From NCBI GenBank assembly GCA_018715425.1, contig DVLR01000299.1:1-18875 (forward strand): 18,875 nt of DNA. Direction: 5' to 3'. A program made the position numbers and the translations under genes. Positions 1 through 7,197 of the stretch are shown here, piece after piece (within the stretch, counting starts at the first letter, position 1; every line of letters begins with the position of its first letter). The notes under the pieces are model-generated. The model was not told where the DNA came from and searched no databases. It saw only the letters and a list, made by a program, of their open reading frames with translations. Origin of the DNA: Candidatus Merdenecus merdavium (GTDB lineage Bacteria > Bacillota > Clostridia > Lachnospirales > Lachnospiraceae).

Positions 1-30
1 ATCTCCACTTTTTACTACATAGATTTCCAT
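1..30 (-). CDS. LysM-domain protein, N-terminal fragment (runs off the left edge)
   Basis: Only the first ten codons are present. They read MEIYVVKSGD, which is the usual opening of a LysM peptidoglycan-binding repeat (family pattern: YxVxxGDTLxxIA). The ATG at 28-30 follows a TTGGTGAA ribosome-site-like stretch by a short spacer. Clostridial proteins that begin directly with LysM and have no signal peptide are often spore-coat or cortex-associated proteins or glycoside hydrolases (YaaH/SafA type), but nothing here tells which. The gene is separated from the ABC operon by that operon's terminator and has no visible sigma-A promoter in the short gap. Confidence 0.6.
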   Translation of the reverse strand, partial: MEIYVVKSGD

Positions 31-105
31 ATATTCACCAATTGTTTTATTTGCTATATGTATATGCGAAATAAGTATATGCTAGAAGTGAATGATCATC
101 ATCCT

Positions 106-148
106 AAAAAGCCTTTCTGTAGACAAAGAAGGTTCTACAGAAAGGCTT
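106..148 (-). terminator. Intrinsic terminator of the amino-acid ABC operon
   Basis: A perfect 15-bp stem (109-123 with 134-148) has a 10-nt loop and is followed on the minus strand by a run of five Ts plus TAGG. It lies 14 bases after the ATPase stop codon. It ends the three-gene transporter transcript before the LysM gene. Confidence 0.93.
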
Positions 149-162
149 CTAAGGTCTTTCTT

Positions 163-885
163 TTATAATACTTTTGATAAAAATGATTTTAATCTTTCAT
201 CTTTTGGATGGTGAAAGAAATCCATTGGATTATTCTCTTCTCTTACTACCCCTTCATCAATAAAAAGGACTCGATTTGCTACTTCTTTAGCAAATCCCAT
301 TTCATGGGTTACAACTACCATGGTCATGCCTTCATTGGCAAGTTCTTTCATTAATTCCAATACTTCTCCTACCATCTCTGGATCTAGGGCTGATGTTGGT
401 TCATCAAAGAGCATTACATCAGGATTCATAGCTAAGGCTCTTATAATTGCTATTCTTTGTTTTTGACCACCTGATAATTGGCCTGGGTAGGCATCTGCCT
501 TTTCTGACAAGCCGATTCTTTCTAACAAAGTCATAGCCTTTTGATCCGCTTCTTCCTTTTTCATTCCTGCTAATTTTATTGGTGCTAAGGTAATATTTTC
601 TTTTACAGTTAAATGAGGAAATAAGTTAAATTGTTGAAATACCATTCCCATTTTCTGACGGAGCTGATTAATATTAATTTTAGGATCTGTTATTTCCTGA
701 TTTTCAAACCAGATTTCCCCTTCTGTAGGTACTTCAAGAAGATTTAAACAACGAAGGAAGGTTGATTTACCAGAACCTGAAGGTCCAATAATAACAACTT
801 TCTCACCTTTTTTTATCTCTTGATCGATGCCTTTTAGCACCTGATGTTTTCCATATGTCTTTTTAAGGTTTTTAGTGATGATCAC
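163..885 (-). CDS. Polar amino-acid ABC transporter, ATP-binding protein (GlnQ/ArtP type)
   Basis: This is the cytoplasmic ATPase that powers amino-acid uptake with the permease and binding protein encoded just upstream. With the start chosen here the protein has 240 residues, the usual GlnQ length. Walker A (GPSGSGKST) lies near residues 34-42, the LSGGQKQR signature near 137-144, Walker B (VMLFDEPTSALD) near 157-168 and the switch His of VVVTHEM at about 194. The start is a GTG at 883-885, ten bases after a GGAGG site. An in-frame TTG at 892-894 is only one base from that site and so is unlikely. The reading frame overlaps the end of the permease gene by 14 bp, which implies translational coupling. 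The substrate cannot be read from this subunit. Confidence 0.93.
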   Translation of the reverse strand: MIITKNLKKTYGKHQVLKGIDQEIKKGEKVVIIGPSGSGKSTFLRCLNLLEVPTEGEIWFENQEITDPKININQLRQKMGMVFQQFNLFPHLTVKENITLAPIKLAGMKKEEADQKAMTLLERIGLSEKADAYPGQLSGGQKQRIAIIRALAMNPDVMLFDEPTSALDPEMVGEVLELMKELANEGMTMVVVTHEMGFAKEVANRVLFIDEGVVREENNPMDFFHHPKDERLKSFLSKVL

Positions 886-1597
886 TTTTACCAAGCCTCC
901 TTTCTAGGAGTTCCAATCCTTTAGAAAGAATTAAAACAATGATTAAATAAATAGCTGCTGCAATAATAAGTGGTGGCAATACATCATAAGTTCTACCACC
1001 AATAAAATTAGCAATCTGGGTTAAGTCAGATACGGCAATATAACTTGCTACAGAAGTCTCTTTTACTAATACAATAAATTCATTTCCAAGAGCTGGAAGA
1101 ATATTTTTGATCGCTTGTGGCAAAATAATGTATCGCATGGTCTGCCATGCTGTAAAACCTAAAGATCTTCCCGCTTCCATCTGCCCTTTATCTATGGATT
1201 CAATTCCTGCACGGACAATTTCAGACACATAAGCTCCCGAATTGATCCCGAAACACAGGGATGCTGCCATAAGGGGATTAGAATCCCTTGACGTAAATAT
1301 CATATTATAAATAATCAATAACTGAACAATAACTGGAGTTCCCCGAATAACCGTTACATACACTCCGCATATTTTAGAGATTATTTTAAGTAATATATTC
1401 TTACTGCTTTTGGCTGATACTTTTACGACTGCTACCATAATACCAATAAGAACACCTAAAATTACTGCAAATAATGAAATTTGCAAGGTAACTTTTAATC
1501 CTTTTAAATAGGACAAATATCGCTCTTCTGGTATCAAAGCTCTGTAAAAAGATTGATAAATCTTATCAACCCATGTAACTGCACTCAAGGTGATCAT
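872..1597 (-). CDS. Polar amino-acid ABC transporter permease (HisM/GlnP family)
   Basis: This is the integral membrane subunit of the uptake system. The 241-residue protein has several hydrophobic spans (about 35-58, 88-103, 108-130 and 205-225). It carries the EAA loop that docks to the ATPase, beginning EAGRSLG at 141-147 and followed by the LPQAI segment. One permease gene implies a homodimer, as is common for glutamine-, cystine- and arginine-type systems. AAGGA lies ten bases before the ATG. The gap of 178 nt to the upstream binding-protein gene is unusually long for such an operon and holds two RNA hairpins, which probably set the ratio of binding protein to permease. Confidence 0.93.
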   Translation of the reverse strand: MITLSAVTWVDKIYQSFYRALIPEERYLSYLKGLKVTLQISLFAVILGVLIGIMVAVVKVSAKSSKNILLKIISKICGVYVTVIRGTPVIVQLLIIYNMIFTSRDSNPLMAASLCFGINSGAYVSEIVRAGIESIDKGQMEAGRSLGFTAWQTMRYIILPQAIKNILPALGNEFIVLVKETSVASYIAVSDLTQIANFIGGRTYDVLPPLIIAAAIYLIIVLILSKGLELLERRLGKSDHH

Positions 1598-1647
1598 ATG
1601 ATTTGTTTCCTTTCTTCTCTTAAATTTAGGATCTTTTCAATTCTCTC

Positions 1648-1755
1648 GGAAGAATGCCCCAGCTCTTTAACTCAGGCACTCTCCCCAAAGGAAAAGTGCA
1701 AAAGAACTCATAATGATAAAGCAAGGATAATACCTTTTGTTCTTTCACACTTTTC
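1648..1755 (-). promoter_or_regulatory. Two tandem intercistronic RNA hairpins between binding-protein and permease genes
   Basis: Read on the minus strand, the first hairpin pairs 1739-1755 with 1691-1707: 17 bp with two G-U wobbles and a 31-nt loop. Five bases later a second one pairs 1675-1685 with 1648-1658: 11 bp, all paired when G-U is allowed, with a 16-nt loop. No T run follows either, so neither looks like a plain terminator, although the 3' arm of the first is U-rich. The likely role is to block 3' exonucleases or mark a processing site, so that the upstream binding protein is made in excess over the membrane subunits. A partial attenuator is the alternative. Confidence 0.6.
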
Positions 1756-1775
1756 ATGGTATAAATTCGATTCTT

Positions 1776-2618
1776 CTACTGCTGTTGTGTATGGTTTAAT
1801 AAGAACTCTTCGATCTTTCCATCTTCTTTTAACTGTTTGATCACTTCGTTGATTTGATCTAATAACTCCTGATTACCTTTTTGTACTGCTATAGCATATT
1901 GTTCTACAAATAAAGGATCACCTTCTACAATTTCTAAGGTACCATCAGATGCTGCTACTAATTCCTGAGCTGGCATCTCATCCATAACGATGCAATCAAT
2001 TTTATTATTTTTTAAATCTTCTGATGCTTGAAGAAATTGATTATATCTTTTGATTTCTTTAGGTTGTGCATTCTCTGTATCACTTACCCATAAATCTGCA
2101 GTATTCCCTGTTTGCACACCGACAACCAAGTCTTTTAGTTTTTCTCCAGTAGGTTCACTTACAGCTGGATTTTCTTTATTTACAACAATCACTTCTGTTG
2201 CATCAATATAGTTTTCTGAAAAATCCATTTGTTCTTTTCTCTCATCTGTAATAGAAACTCCTGCTGCTACAAGATCAATCTTACCTTGCTGAACGGCTAA
2301 AAGAGCACCTTGAAATTGCATATTTTCAATCTTAAGCTCTTTCCCCATTGCATCTGCAATGGCTTGACAAATATCCATATCAACACCTGCAACCGTATCA
2401 CCTTTTAAATATTCATAAGGTGCAAAACCAGCTTCCGTTCCTACGATAAGTAAATCACTCCCTGATGAATCTTTATCTTCCGCTTTCTTATCTTCTTTAT
2501 TACTCTCTTGACTACTTTCATTTTTAGTTTCCGTACTTTCAGCATCCTCTGTTCCGCCACAAGCTACTAAAGAAAAAGTGAGCGTTAGGATTGCTGCAAT
2601 TGCTAATATTTTTTTCAT
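1776..2618 (-). CDS. Amino-acid ABC transporter substrate-binding lipoprotein (SBP family 3)
   Basis: This extracellular receptor delivers an amino acid to the permease. The 280-residue precursor has a hydrophobic signal segment (4-18) and a lipobox LVAC with the lipidated Cys at residue 20. A Ser/Glu/Lys-rich linker follows to about residue 55. The periplasmic-binding fold shows the family signature GVDMDICQAIADAMG near 78-92, the GKIDLVAAGVSITDER block near 112-127 whose final Arg usually grips the ligand carboxylate, and a GVQTGNTADLW segment in the second lobe. AGGAGGA precedes the ATG. It is the first gene of the operon. The ligand is not proven; the ARG-box-like operator suggests arginine or a related basic amino acid. 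Confidence 0.93.
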   Translation of the reverse strand: MKKILAIAAILTLTFSLVACGGTEDAESTETKNESSQESNKEDKKAEDKDSSGSDLLIVGTEAGFAPYEYLKGDTVAGVDMDICQAIADAMGKELKIENMQFQGALLAVQQGKIDLVAAGVSITDERKEQMDFSENYIDATEVIVVNKENPAVSEPTGEKLKDLVVGVQTGNTADLWVSDTENAQPKEIKRYNQFLQASEDLKNNKIDCIVMDEMPAQELVAASDGTLEIVEGDPLFVEQYAIAVQKGNQELLDQINEVIKQLKEDGKIEEFLLNHTQQQ

Positions 2619-2649
2619 AATATCTGTTCCTCCTCTATGATCATCTAAC

Positions 2650-2663
2650 TGTATAAGTATACA
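2650..2663. promoter_or_regulatory. ARG-box-like operator of the ABC operon
   Basis: The 14-bp dyad TGTATA-AG-TATACA fits the ArgR/AhrC half-site pattern TGNATWWWWATNCA except for one G in the central W positions. It lies about 6-20 bases downstream of the predicted transcription start and 31 bases before the ATG, a normal place for repression. ArgR itself is not in this window, so this is an inference from motif and position. Confidence 0.45.
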
Positions 2664-2675
2664 ATACTAATTAAG

Positions 2676-2703
2676 ATTTTACCATCTTTTTTTAAAATTA
2701 CAA
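2676..2703 (-). promoter_or_regulatory. Promoter of the amino-acid ABC operon
   Basis: On the minus strand TTGTAA (2698-2703) and TAAAAT (2676-2681) stand 16 bp apart, a reasonable sigma-A promoter. The start of transcription would be near 2669, giving a leader of about 50 nt with the ARG-box-like dyad near its beginning. A nearby TTGACT is 21 bp from the -10 and was not chosen. Confidence 0.55.
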
Positions 2704-2771
2704 GTCAAAAATAAACACTTTTCTAATTTCTTGCATAAGATACTATATAATGGCTAAAAAGAGGTGATATT

Positions 2772-3743
2772 ATGGTTACAATCCATCTTCCATCTGCAAT
2801 TCTTTCCATCCTTACAGTACTTATTATCGTATTACTACGGATTTACATCATTCATTGTCTACAGATTCTAAATGGTGAAAGCCCTCCTGTATATATGCAT
2901 AAAAATGCAAAGAAAAAAATGTTTTATAAGGATTTGGAAGAACATCATTTACTCTTCCATAAAAAAGGACACTTTTTTTATAGTCATCCAAGCCACTGGC
3001 AATTTCTATACGGCCATTGTCCTCTTTACGATGACGTTGCACCTTTTTACGATATCATATTAGATCAAGAGCCTATCCCCTTCGAATATAACGGCAAAAA
3101 ATGGTTGATCCAATTATGGAAAGGACAATACGGATTATCTACAGGTTTCGAAATTGGTATCTTTTTATCTAAGGAATCTATCCTTCATGTTAAAGATAAC
3201 CCCTATGATTGTTTTTATGAACATATGAAGGAATCCTCTGATTTTCAAATACAAGCTACTCTATATCGAAATGGAAATAAACTTTTCTACTTTCATAAAA
3301 TAGGAACCTACATAAATGGCTACCGTCCAGGGGTTTTTTCCTATCCTGATGAGCTTTCCCTAACAACCACCTTAACCTTTCCTAATCAATCTATTGCTAA
3401 GGCATTTATAAAAGGACTTCTAAGGGCTGGATATCAACCATCCGAAATTCATGCTTTAGAAACAAAAGTTACCTTTATTTTTCATCGTCCTTATACTACT
3501 AAGCCATTCACCCTTACTTCTTTAACTACGTATTTAGCTCAAAAAAATAATGAAGAACTCTGTGCACTCTTTTTATATATTACCGCTAGAGATAAAAATT
3601 ATATGGAAGCTTTTTATACCATAAAAAAAGTGAGTCCTGAATTTTACCAAGAGCTTCTACAAATAGGAAGGAAAAAATCCTTGTATAGTAATGATAAGAC
3701 GCTAAAAGAACATCTTTCTAACTACAGCAAGGATTTTAAGTAA
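2772..3743 (+). CDS. Membrane-anchored protein, probable DUF4474 family
   Basis: Function unknown. The 323-residue protein has one N-terminal membrane span (about residues 7-30), then a soluble part rich in Tyr, His and Phe. The central block around FEYNGKKWLIQLWKGQYGLS (near 104-123), followed by TGFEIGI, is what I remember as the hallmark of DUF4474 proteins of Clostridia. That assignment is from memory, not from a search. The start has a good ribosome site (AGAGGTGAT). A TATAAT at about 2746-2751 is present but no good -35 accompanies it, so the promoter may use another sigma factor. It stands alone on the + strand and converges on the L,D-transpeptidase gene with three bases between stop codons. 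Cysteines are few and no catalytic motif is visible. Confidence 0.7.
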   Translation: MVTIHLPSAILSILTVLIIVLLRIYIIHCLQILNGESPPVYMHKNAKKKMFYKDLEEHHLLFHKKGHFFYSHPSHWQFLYGHCPLYDDVAPFYDIILDQEPIPFEYNGKKWLIQLWKGQYGLSTGFEIGIFLSKESILHVKDNPYDCFYEHMKESSDFQIQATLYRNGNKLFYFHKIGTYINGYRPGVFSYPDELSLTTTLTFPNQSIAKAFIKGLLRAGYQPSEIHALETKVTFIFHRPYTTKPFTLTSLTTYLAQKNNEELCALFLYITARDKNYMEAFYTIKKVSPEFYQELLQIGRKKSLYSNDKTLKEHLSNYSKDFK

Positions 3744-3746
3744 TGA

Positions 3747-5135
3747 TTATTTTCTATAGTAGCAGATAATAGGCGTCCCTGCCGTTATCTGCTCATAGAG
3801 TCTTCCAGCCTCTTCTGTAGGCATATTGATGCAGCCATGGGAACCTCCTGTTTTGTAAATCTCACCGCCAAACTTCCAGCGCCAGCTGGCATCATGAAGT
3901 CCGATTCCTCCATTAAAAGGCATCCAATACTTCACAGGAGAGGCATAGTCTTCACCTCTAAGAACAGTATTAGGTGTTTTATAGTAAAGCTTATAAGTAC
4001 CTTCTGGTGTTCGATATCCAGCTTGTAGATTCCCTGTTACGATGTCGCTAGAAACAACCTCCACTCCATCTTTATAGAACCACATACGTTGATTCGTCAT
4101 GTCAATTTCTACGTAAGTATCACCTAGTCCACTATTATATCTGGATTCTGTTTGATGTATATATACTGGCTCTCTTTCTTCTATTGCTCCTAATTCTATC
4201 TTTTCTACTAGAATTTTTAACTCTTCCTCTTGATCCATCTGATGACCAAATTTAGTAGCTCTGACTGTAACCATGGAACCGTCATGAGTTTTAAACTCCT
4301 TTGGTAAGTTATATGTATCGTATGTACTTGCTAAAGTTCCGATGTATTCTTTTAAAGGAGTAACATCTAAATAGACACCCCCATATGGATTTATTTTTAC
4401 CCACTGACTGAGTACGCTCCTATCCAAAACTTCTTTTGTATCGCCAAAATCATAGGTGATCCTAGCCTGTGTCACACGGTTTAAACGCTCTTTATAATCA
4501 ATAAGCTTCGTTACATTTTTCGTAATACCAGGTTTTTCATAAGCACCTATTCTTTCTAAAGAAACCTTCGTATCTCCATTTTTTATTGCACGGATCAGTT
4601 GATGGTATAAAACATAGGGTAAGACCTTATTTCCTTCCTCCTCTTCTACTATAGAATATTCCCCGTCTTCATACGTAACGTATGCATCCTTTGGATTTTG
4701 TACTTTATCTTCGTCAAATACTGGTAAGCTTTCAAATACTTTTTGATAGCGTTGAAGATCGAACGTGGTATGAATGGAAACATGATGGCTCTTATCTTTC
4801 TTAAAATATGAACTTATCCAGTGGTAAGGATTTTGCATTTTTTTCAACCTTTGAATGCTCCCGTCGGAACTATATTGATACTGTATATCCGCTGCTTCTA
4901 TTGTATAGACTTCCCCTGACTTTGTGCTAATATCTATTTTAAAATTCTCTGTTCTATTCCTTAATAGTTCTTCTACTTCTTCTACTGTCATTCCTGCACA
5001 TGGAATTCCGTTAATATTCGTATGGAAATAAAACTTATCTTTAAAATAATGGCTCACTACTAAAAATATAATTAAAAATAAAACTCCTACTATTCCTACG
5101 GAAGAAGCTATTATTATTTTTGATTTCTTTTTCAT
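3747..5135 (-). CDS. L,D-transpeptidase (YkuD) with peptidoglycan-binding region
   Basis: A membrane-anchored enzyme expected to make 3-3 peptide cross-links in the cell wall or to attach proteins to it. Of 462 residues, 6-28 form one membrane span. A PG_binding_4-type region follows (a FYFHTNINGIPCAGMT stretch near 35-50, with a second related region near 226-320). The YkuD domain occupies about 339-460, with GLHDASW (His414) and SHGCINM with catalytic Cys435 and His433, so the active site is intact. The start is taken at 5133-5135, directly before the Lys-rich membrane anchor and after AAGGA. An ATG 14 codons earlier has no ribosome site. The gene has its own promoter and appears monocistronic. 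Confidence 0.92.
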   Translation of the reverse strand: MKKKSKIIIASSVGIVGVLFLIIFLVVSHYFKDKFYFHTNINGIPCAGMTVEEVEELLRNRTENFKIDISTKSGEVYTIEAADIQYQYSSDGSIQRLKKMQNPYHWISSYFKKDKSHHVSIHTTFDLQRYQKVFESLPVFDEDKVQNPKDAYVTYEDGEYSIVEEEEGNKVLPYVLYHQLIRAIKNGDTKVSLERIGAYEKPGITKNVTKLIDYKERLNRVTQARITYDFGDTKEVLDRSVLSQWVKINPYGGVYLDVTPLKEYIGTLASTYDTYNLPKEFKTHDGSMVTVRATKFGHQMDQEEELKILVEKIELGAIEEREPVYIHQTESRYNSGLGDTYVEIDMTNQRMWFYKDGVEVVSSDIVTGNLQAGYRTPEGTYKLYYKTPNTVLRGEDYASPVKYWMPFNGGIGLHDASWRWKFGGEIYKTGGSHGCINMPTEEAGRLYEQITAGTPIICYYRK

Positions 5136-5183
5136 AACGTCTTTATTCCTTATTTTTCTACATTTTTCCCATATCATGTTTTT

Positions 5184-5212
5184 ATTGTACCATCAATTAC
5201 ATTTAAGGTAAA
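5184..5212 (-). promoter_or_regulatory. Promoter of the L,D-transpeptidase gene
   Basis: On the minus strand TTTACC (5207-5212) and TACAAT (5184-5189) are separated by exactly 17 bp. The implied leader is about 40 nt. The -35 matches the consensus at four of six positions, so this is plausible rather than certain. Confidence 0.5.
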
Positions 5213-5317
5213 GTTTATCTAACCAGTAGATGTGTCTGTTTTTATTTTATTCATCTACATAAAATAAGGAATCCTTAAGAAATAAGTTTTTACACTATGA
5301 TTCCATCTTCTAATTGC

Positions 5318-5851
5318 TTAAGGGCACATGACGATGATTTCAATTGGAACGGTTAAAGCTGGTATGCTGCGAGTGGAACTACTATAAATAACAATCAAAT
5401 CACGGCCAGCCAAATTTCCTTCAAAGCTTTGTCCGTTCTCCAATTCTATATTGGTCTCCGAACTAATGCTTAAACTTAAGGTTCCATCAGCACTGGTTAG
5501 ATTTTGATCAAAACGGTCCACTTTTATCTGTCGATCATTTAGATTTTGAGACACAACCACAGCTCTGTACTGTGGTGGATAAATTAAAATTACAGGCGCA
5601 TTGGTAGAATAATAACAAGTTATTTGGCTCCCTACGCCTACTTTATATCCATCAACAAAATAAGTTCTAACATCCACCGTAAACGTTACAATACTTCCTT
5701 GATCATCTTGCAAGGTATATAATTTTGTGCAGCCATCTATTTCTCCCGTATTACCACTTCTTAAATTGGTTATCCTTTCCACCCATCCAGAAAAATAGTT
5801 GTAACGTGGTGTTTCATCTTGCATGGCTTTTAAATCTCTTTCTTTATACAT
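5318..5851 (-). CDS. Hypothetical protein made of two similar beta-rich halves
   Basis: Not recognised. The 177-residue protein has no signal peptide and no membrane span. Its two halves (about 19-100 and 105-175) share a pattern: a Gly followed by alternating hydrophobic and Ser/Thr residues, a Thr, a Gly-containing turn, an h-x-x-Y-S strand, one or two Pro and a closing VVV or IVM strand. This suggests an internal duplication of a small beta domain, possibly OB-like. The start at 5849-5851 follows GGGAG by six to seven bases; earlier in-frame ATGs at 5890 and 5869 lack such a site. It diverges from the Crp/Fnr regulator gene across about 170 bp, so joint control is possible. No clear terminator follows; a 7-bp inverted repeat around 5226-5258 has a long loop. 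Confidence 0.75.
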   Translation of the reverse strand: MYKERDLKAMQDETPRYNYFSGWVERITNLRSGNTGEIDGCTKLYTLQDDQGSIVTFTVDVRTYFVDGYKVGVGSQITCYYSTNAPVILIYPPQYRAVVVSQNLNDRQIKVDRFDQNLTSADGTLSLSISSETNIELENGQSFEGNLAGRDLIVIYSSSTRSIPALTVPIEIIVMCP

Positions 5852-5927
5852 GTTTTGCTCCCTTTTCATTTTGTTTTCTATAATTAACATATGCAGATCA
5901 CCATGGTTTCATCCATTTTATCTTTCA

Positions 5928-5956
5928 TTGAAATTCATACCATACTATATTATAAT
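5928..5956 (+). promoter_or_regulatory. Promoter of the Crp/Fnr-family regulator gene
   Basis: TTGAAA (5928-5933) and TATAAT (5951-5956) are separated by 17 bp, close to the sigma-A ideal. The leader would be about 55 nt to the GTG start codon. Confidence 0.75.
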
Positions 5957-6018
5957 TGGAATATATAAGTTACGTTCACACAAATATGAAAGGAAATACG
6001 GAATATGGAGGTAATCAG

Positions 6019-6690
6019 GTGGATACTAAAATTCTTAAATTATTAGAAGGAACAGCTTTATTTCATGGGCTAACATCCGATATGATCAGTAATGTTTTAG
6101 GATGCTTAGGGGCTAAAACCCTTTCTTTCCAAAAAGATGAATTTCTTTTATTAGCTGATCAATCAAAACCTGTTCTTGGAGTTGTATTATCTGGATCTAT
6201 ACAAATAATCAAGGAAAACATTCTTGGAGATCGTATGATCATTGGTGTTGTAAAAGAAGGAGAGCTTTTTGCTGAAACCTATGCTGCCGCAGGTATTGAT
6301 ACCATACCTGTTTCCATTGCTGCAATAAAAGATTCCCAAGTGCTTTACTTAGATGTTCATAAAATTATGATGACCTGCAGCAAATCCTGTGAATTTCATC
6401 ATCAAATGACTAAGAATCTTCTGCAAATTATTGCTCAAAAAAATATGATTCTTAATACCAAAATGCAATATCTCTCTCATAAAACCATTCGTGACAGACT
6501 GGATGCTTATTTTTTAGATCAGATACAGAAAAATAATAGTACCACTTTTACCATTCCTTTTACCATTACACAGTTAGCAGATTATTTGTGTGTTAACCGC
6601 AGTGCCTTATCTCGAGAGCTTGGAAATATGCAAAAAGAAGGATTACTAGAATATCGTAAAAAAACTTTTACGTACCAAGTAACCCCTTAA
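6019..6690 (+). CDS. Crp/Fnr-family transcriptional regulator
   Basis: A DNA-binding regulator of 223 residues. An N-terminal cyclic-nucleotide-binding-like beta-roll (about 10-125, including VVLSGSIQIIKE and the GELFAE segment) is followed by a dimer helix (about 130-160) and a winged helix-turn-helix, with TQLADYLCVNRSALSRELGNM near 185-205 as the recognition region. The start is a GTG at 6019-6021, seven bases after GGAGG; the in-frame ATG at 5956 overlaps the -10 box and cannot be used. There is no N-terminal cysteine cluster of FNR type, so direct Fe-S oxygen sensing is unlikely. The effector is unknown. It faces an Rrf2 regulator tail to tail, which hints at a redox or nitrosative-stress regulatory locus, but no target gene is adjacent. 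Confidence 0.88.
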   Translation: MDTKILKLLEGTALFHGLTSDMISNVLGCLGAKTLSFQKDEFLLLADQSKPVLGVVLSGSIQIIKENILGDRMIIGVVKEGELFAETYAAAGIDTIPVSIAAIKDSQVLYLDVHKIMMTCSKSCEFHHQMTKNLLQIIAQKNMILNTKMQYLSHKTIRDRLDAYFLDQIQKNNSTTFTIPFTITQLADYLCVNRSALSRELGNMQKEGLLEYRKKTFTYQVTP

Positions 6691-6693
6691 TCA

Positions 6694-7101
6694 CTACTGA
6701 CACATGGTTATATCATTTAACTTAACTGACTCTAATTTTTCGATCAGATCATACTGTAAAGATTCAAAAACTTTATGTAGCTGGCATGTTGGTGTAGCAT
6801 CTCTGCTACAAAAACCTTCTGGTGCTAAGCAGTTATTAATAATTAAATCACCCTCCATAATCCTAATAACATCATACAAGGATATCACCTTATTAGGATG
6901 AGCCAGCATATATCCGCCATTACATCCCTGGATCGTCCTCACTAAATTAGCTTGCTTTAAGCGATTGATCACTTTCATAAAATACTGATATGTTATACCT
7001 AACTCACTTGAAATATGTTTCGCTGTTGCTGATTCATTCTTATGCTCTAATAAATAGCACATAATTCTGATTGCATAGTCTGTCGTAATTTGAAACTTCA
7101 T
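6694..7101 (-). CDS. Rrf2-family transcriptional regulator with a cysteine cluster
   Basis: A small dimeric winged-helix regulator of 135 residues, typical for the family. The N-terminus MKFQITTDYAIRIMCYLLEH and the helix-turn-helix segment GITYQYFMKVINRLKQANLV (about 35-54) are characteristic, and QGCNGGYMLA gives the wing. Cysteines at 91, 98 and 106 fall where IscR and NsrR bind an Fe-S cluster, although the spacing (x6, x7) is slightly wider than the x5, x5 I recall for IscR. It probably senses iron-sulfur status, NO or redox state. The gene is not next to isc/suf genes, so its target is unknown. It ends three bases from the stop of the Crp/Fnr gene. Confidence 0.9.
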   Translation of the reverse strand: MKFQITTDYAIRIMCYLLEHKNESATAKHISSELGITYQYFMKVINRLKQANLVRTIQGCNGGYMLAHPNKVISLYDVIRIMEGDLIINNCLAPEGFCSRDATPTCQLHKVFESLQYDLIEKLESVKLNDITMCQ

Positions 7102-7170
7102 ATCTAACCTTTCATCCCTTCTTAGCTTTAACCATCCTCAATAAAGTGGAAGTAACCCTTATGTATCATA

Positions 7171-7197
7171 ATTATATTCTTTTAAATATCATGATAT
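7171..7197 (-). promoter_or_regulatory. Possible promoter and palindromic operator of the Rrf2 gene
   Basis: TATAAT lies at 7171-7176 on the minus strand, 70 bases before the Rrf2 start. The usual -35 position has no good match but is covered by the perfect 12-bp palindrome ATATCATGATAT (7186-7197). A palindrome in place of a -35 would fit a regulated or autoregulated promoter. Both parts are weak on their own. Confidence 0.35.

Noticed and set aside
1553..1840. 95-aa + strand ORF across the ABC operon gap
   Set aside because: It overlaps two real genes and the hairpins on the opposite strand and has no domain or ribosome site.
6019..6690. FNR-type oxygen sensor
   Set aside because: No N-terminal cysteine cluster exists; the Cys residues are scattered (for example within MTCSKSC), not in the Fe-S pattern.
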